From Pelomonas sp. BJYL3 (GTDB taxonomy: Bacteria; Pseudomonadota; Gammaproteobacteria; Burkholderiales; Burkholderiaceae_C): a stretch of DNA of 64,000 nt. Location: NCBI RefSeq assembly GCF_027257975.1, contig NZ_JANZKX010000007.1, forward strand, positions 186,001 to 250,000. The letters run 5' to 3'. The position numbers and the translations under genes are program-made. Shown in pieces: positions 62,136 to 64,000 of the stretch. Positions within the stretch are counted from its first letter, which is position 1. Each line of letters begins with the position of its first letter. Under the pieces are notes generated by a model, which saw only the letters and a program-made list of their open reading frames with translations, was not told the origin of the DNA and did no database searches.

Positions 62136-63923
62136 TCAATTGATCATGACCAGCGCACCCTTGACGGTGGTCTGGCCGGACGCGGAGAGCTCGGCGGTGG
62201 CGGCGCCCTTGGCGGTGAAGCCGATCTGGGCCTCGGCGCTGACGTTGAGCCCCTTGGCGCTGTAGTCGCCCGTGGCGCTCCAGCTGATCTTGGCGGTGGC
62301 GTCGCCCTGGATGTTGGCCTGGGCCGTCATCTTGATGTCCTTGATGCTGTCCAGCGTGATGCCGTTCTGGTCCAGGGTGATGCTGTTGCCGTTCTGGTCC
62401 TTGAGCACGCACTGCTTGCCCTCGTCGTCGAGGATCAGCGTGTTCTTCGAGGCGGTCTCGATGGTGATGGACTTCTTCTCCTCGTCGAAGATCAGCCGGT
62501 GCTTGTAGCGCGTGACCACGGCCTTGGTGTTGTTCTCGGCGGCCAGCTCGTAGGGCGGCATGCGGCTGCTGGAGTAGAGGCTGCCCAGCACCACGGGGTG
62601 GGTGGGGTCGTCGTTGAAGAAGCCGACGATGACCTCGTCGTCCACCTCGGGCAGGAAGAAGCTGCCGAAGCCGTTGGAGGCATGGAACTGGGCCAGGCGG
62701 GCCCAGATGGTGGGCGTGTCGGCCATCAGTGCCGGCAGGGAGATCTGGATGCGCTGCTGGCCCTCCGGGTCGGCGTCGAGCTTGACGACTTTGCCGATGT
62801 GCAGGCCGCGCACGCCCGGCAGCAGGCCGGCGTTGGCGGGGGCCTTGATGTCGGGGCGCTGCATCTGCCAGTCCGGCGGCATGCCGAACTCGGCGTGGCT
62901 GATCCAGTTGCCGTCGCTGATCTCGTGCTGGACGGCGCTGAGGTAGCAGTTGCCGTTGAAGCGCGCGCTCACGCCCTTGAGCTCCAGCACGGTGCCAGGT
63001 TTTGCCAGTGCGCTGCCCTGGAAGCTCAGCTGGCCGCGGTGGCGTGCGAGCGCGGCCTTGAGCTGGGTGGACTTGGCCCAGGCGTCCAGCACGTCCTTGG
63101 TCTGCGGGGCGCAGCTCTGCAGGGCGACGGTGGCGGGCGAGGCCACGCCGGCCAGGGTGCTGCCGTCCAGGTTGCCCTGGCCGGCGTCCGCGCCCGGGCT
63201 CTCGCTGCTGCCCTGCAGCAGGGCCTGGCTCTCCAGGCTCCAGCTGGAGGCCTGCACGGCGGTCCACTGGCTGCGGGCGTCGATGTCGGCGCTGAAGTCG
63301 ATGAGGTCGGCGCCCCAGGTCACCTGCAGCGTCGGGGCGGCGCTGAGCGCGGGCGCCTTGACGACCAGCTTGCCGTCCTCGCACTGCAGCACGAGGCCCA
63401 TCAGCTCGGCGCGGGCCAGCATGAAGTCCCAGTCGCTGCAGTAGTGCTGGGCCAGCATCTTGTGCTGGGCCGAGGTGGCGTCCACCTCGGCACCGAGGCC
63501 GTGGGCCGAGATCAGGCTCTGGATGATGGCGCTGTCGGTCTGGTCGACGTAGTGCGCGCTGCGCCGGCCCAGGGTCATCTTGCAGGCGGCATGCCGGCAT
63601 TCCAGCTCGAGGCGGCTGTCGTTCTCGCCGAAGATGCGGAAGCCGTGGCGCACGAGCAGGCCGCTGAAGATGGGCTGCTCCTCGTCGCCATACCCGGCGC
63701 TGATGCTGATCAGCGCGCCGGGCTTGAAGAGATTGCCCTCGCTGAGCGGGGCGATGCCCTGGGGCATGTCGCCGTCCTGGATCACCAGGCGGGCCCAGGA
63801 CACGCTGTTGAGCGCATGGCGCACCGTCAGCGAGATGAGGGGCAGCACCGCCTGCGACGCACCGTCGCAGCTCACGGTGACCCGCACCGGGCCGTCGCTG
63901 TTGAGGGCAGGGGACTGCGGCAT
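62136..63923 (-). CDS. VgrG-like spike protein (Afp8-like)
   Basis: 595 residues. The N-terminal part (about 20-350) has the phage late-control D/gp27-like fold (SISAGYGDEEQPIFSGLLVR, CSDWDFMLARAELMGLVLQC). The gp5 OB-fold (about 380-470) has GLHIGKVVKLDADPEGQQRI, FLPEVDDEVIVGFFNDDPTH and VVLGSLYSSSRMPP. The C-terminal beta-prism is glycine/lysine/threonine-patterned (KNTLILDDEGKQCVLKDQNG onward). In this context it is the eCIS central spike rather than a T6SS VgrG. It starts four bases after the preceding gene ends. Confidence 0.92.
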   Translation of the reverse strand: MPQSPALNSDGPVRVTVSCDGASQAVLPLISLTVRHALNSVSWARLVIQDGDMPQGIAPLSEGNLFKPGALISISAGYGDEEQPIFSGLLVRHGFRIFGENDSRLELECRHAACKMTLGRRSAHYVDQTDSAIIQSLISAHGLGAEVDATSAQHKMLAQHYCSDWDFMLARAELMGLVLQCEDGKLVVKAPALSAAPTLQVTWGADLIDFSADIDARSQWTAVQASSWSLESQALLQGSSESPGADAGQGNLDGSTLAGVASPATVALQSCAPQTKDVLDAWAKSTQLKAALARHRGQLSFQGSALAKPGTVLELKGVSARFNGNCYLSAVQHEISDGNWISHAEFGMPPDWQMQRPDIKAPANAGLLPGVRGLHIGKVVKLDADPEGQQRIQISLPALMADTPTIWARLAQFHASNGFGSFFLPEVDDEVIVGFFNDDPTHPVVLGSLYSSSRMPPYELAAENNTKAVVTRYKHRLIFDEEKKSITIETASKNTLILDDEGKQCVLKDQNGNSITLDQNGITLDSIKDIKMTAQANIQGDATAKISWSATGDYSAKGLNVSAEAQIGFTAKGAATAELSASGQTTVKGALVMIN

Positions 63924-63927
63924 GGTG

Positions 63928-64000
63928 TCAGCTCAGCGGAGGGAAATGCAGGCGCAGGCCGGCGGGCAGGCGGCGGAACTCGCGCAGGCCGTTGAAGGCC
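63928..64000 (-). CDS. End of a LysM/tube-cap-type eCIS protein (Afp7-like), cut by window edge
   Basis: The last 23 codons and stop of a gene entering from the right edge, reading AFNGLREFRRLPAGLRLHFP then PLS. The LPAG-x-hydrophobic-PPL ending is typical of LysM-type adaptor proteins that precede the spike gene in eCIS operons. Identification rests on this short tail and position only. Confidence 0.55.
   Translation of the reverse strand, partial: AFNGLREFRRLPAGLRLHFPPLS

Noticed and set aside
61417-64000. T6SS or prophage tail interpretation of the VgrG-PAAR-gp25 group
   Set aside because: The downstream eCIS-type tape measure, AAA+ ATPase, Afp12-like protein and DUF4157 protein fit an eCIS. 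No TssJLM, ClpV, capsid, terminase or integrase genes are visible.

Overview
The window is very GC-rich (roughly 70 % by eye) with dense, mostly GC3-rich genes. Its housekeeping set (class I fumarase, acs, ilvD with a divergent LysR gene, lgt, dnaQ, aat/bpt, amt, a Burkholderiales-type small Trp-rich protein, DUF4743-Nudix) points to a betaproteobacterium of the order Burkholderiales. The chitinases suggest the Rubrivivax/Leptothrix/Roseateles/Mitsuaria neighbourhood. That placement is inference from gene content, not from a marker search.

Layout. 1-9.8 kb: metabolic genes (fumarase fragment, secreted M4 protease, YqhA-type membrane protein, acs, a cytochrome c, ilvD/LysR), broken by an 830-bp repeat-rich spacer (5.33-6.16 kb). 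9.9-19.8 kb: two paralogous TPR proteins, lgt, dnaQ, two identical tRNA-Val(CAC) genes, a Nudix protein coupled to a kinase-phosphatase-RNA ligase fusion, a response regulator and an FAD oxidoreductase. 19.9-27.5 kb: a 3 x 143-bp tandem repeat, then three secreted chitinases (GH18, GH18, GH19) on one strand behind an AT-rich upstream region with operator-like palindromes. 28-39.2 kb: a large orphan membrane protein, small hypothetical genes, the N-degron transferases bpt and aat, amt, riboflavin synthase, and a LysE-type exporter followed by a MocR-type regulator.

39.4-64 kb: on the minus strand, most of an extracellular contractile injection system (eCIS; Afp/PVC-like). In transcription order from the right edge it holds the end of a probable LysM-type tube-cap protein, a VgrG-like spike, a PAAR tip, a gp25 baseplate protein, a giant J-like baseplate protein, a fibre-like protein, an Afp12-like baseplate protein, the tape measure and the AAA+ ATPase. 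A 903-residue membrane protein and a 107-residue basic protein are joined to these by 4-bp ATGA overlaps. Beyond them lie candidate cargo genes: a nuclease-like protein, a hypothetical protein and a DUF4157 protein with an HEAWH motif. Four otherwise unrelated proteins here share an N-terminal motif, GS[PT]RQxxQxxx[IL]AQ[LC], that looks like a cargo-loading or sorting tag. Sheath and inner-tube genes would lie beyond the right edge. A chemoreceptor gene sits on the opposite strand inside the cargo region.

A 16-nt sequence close to GGGGTCAGGTCTTGCC recurs about twelve times across the window in both orientations, inside and outside genes. No transposase, integrase, CRISPR array or rRNA was found.
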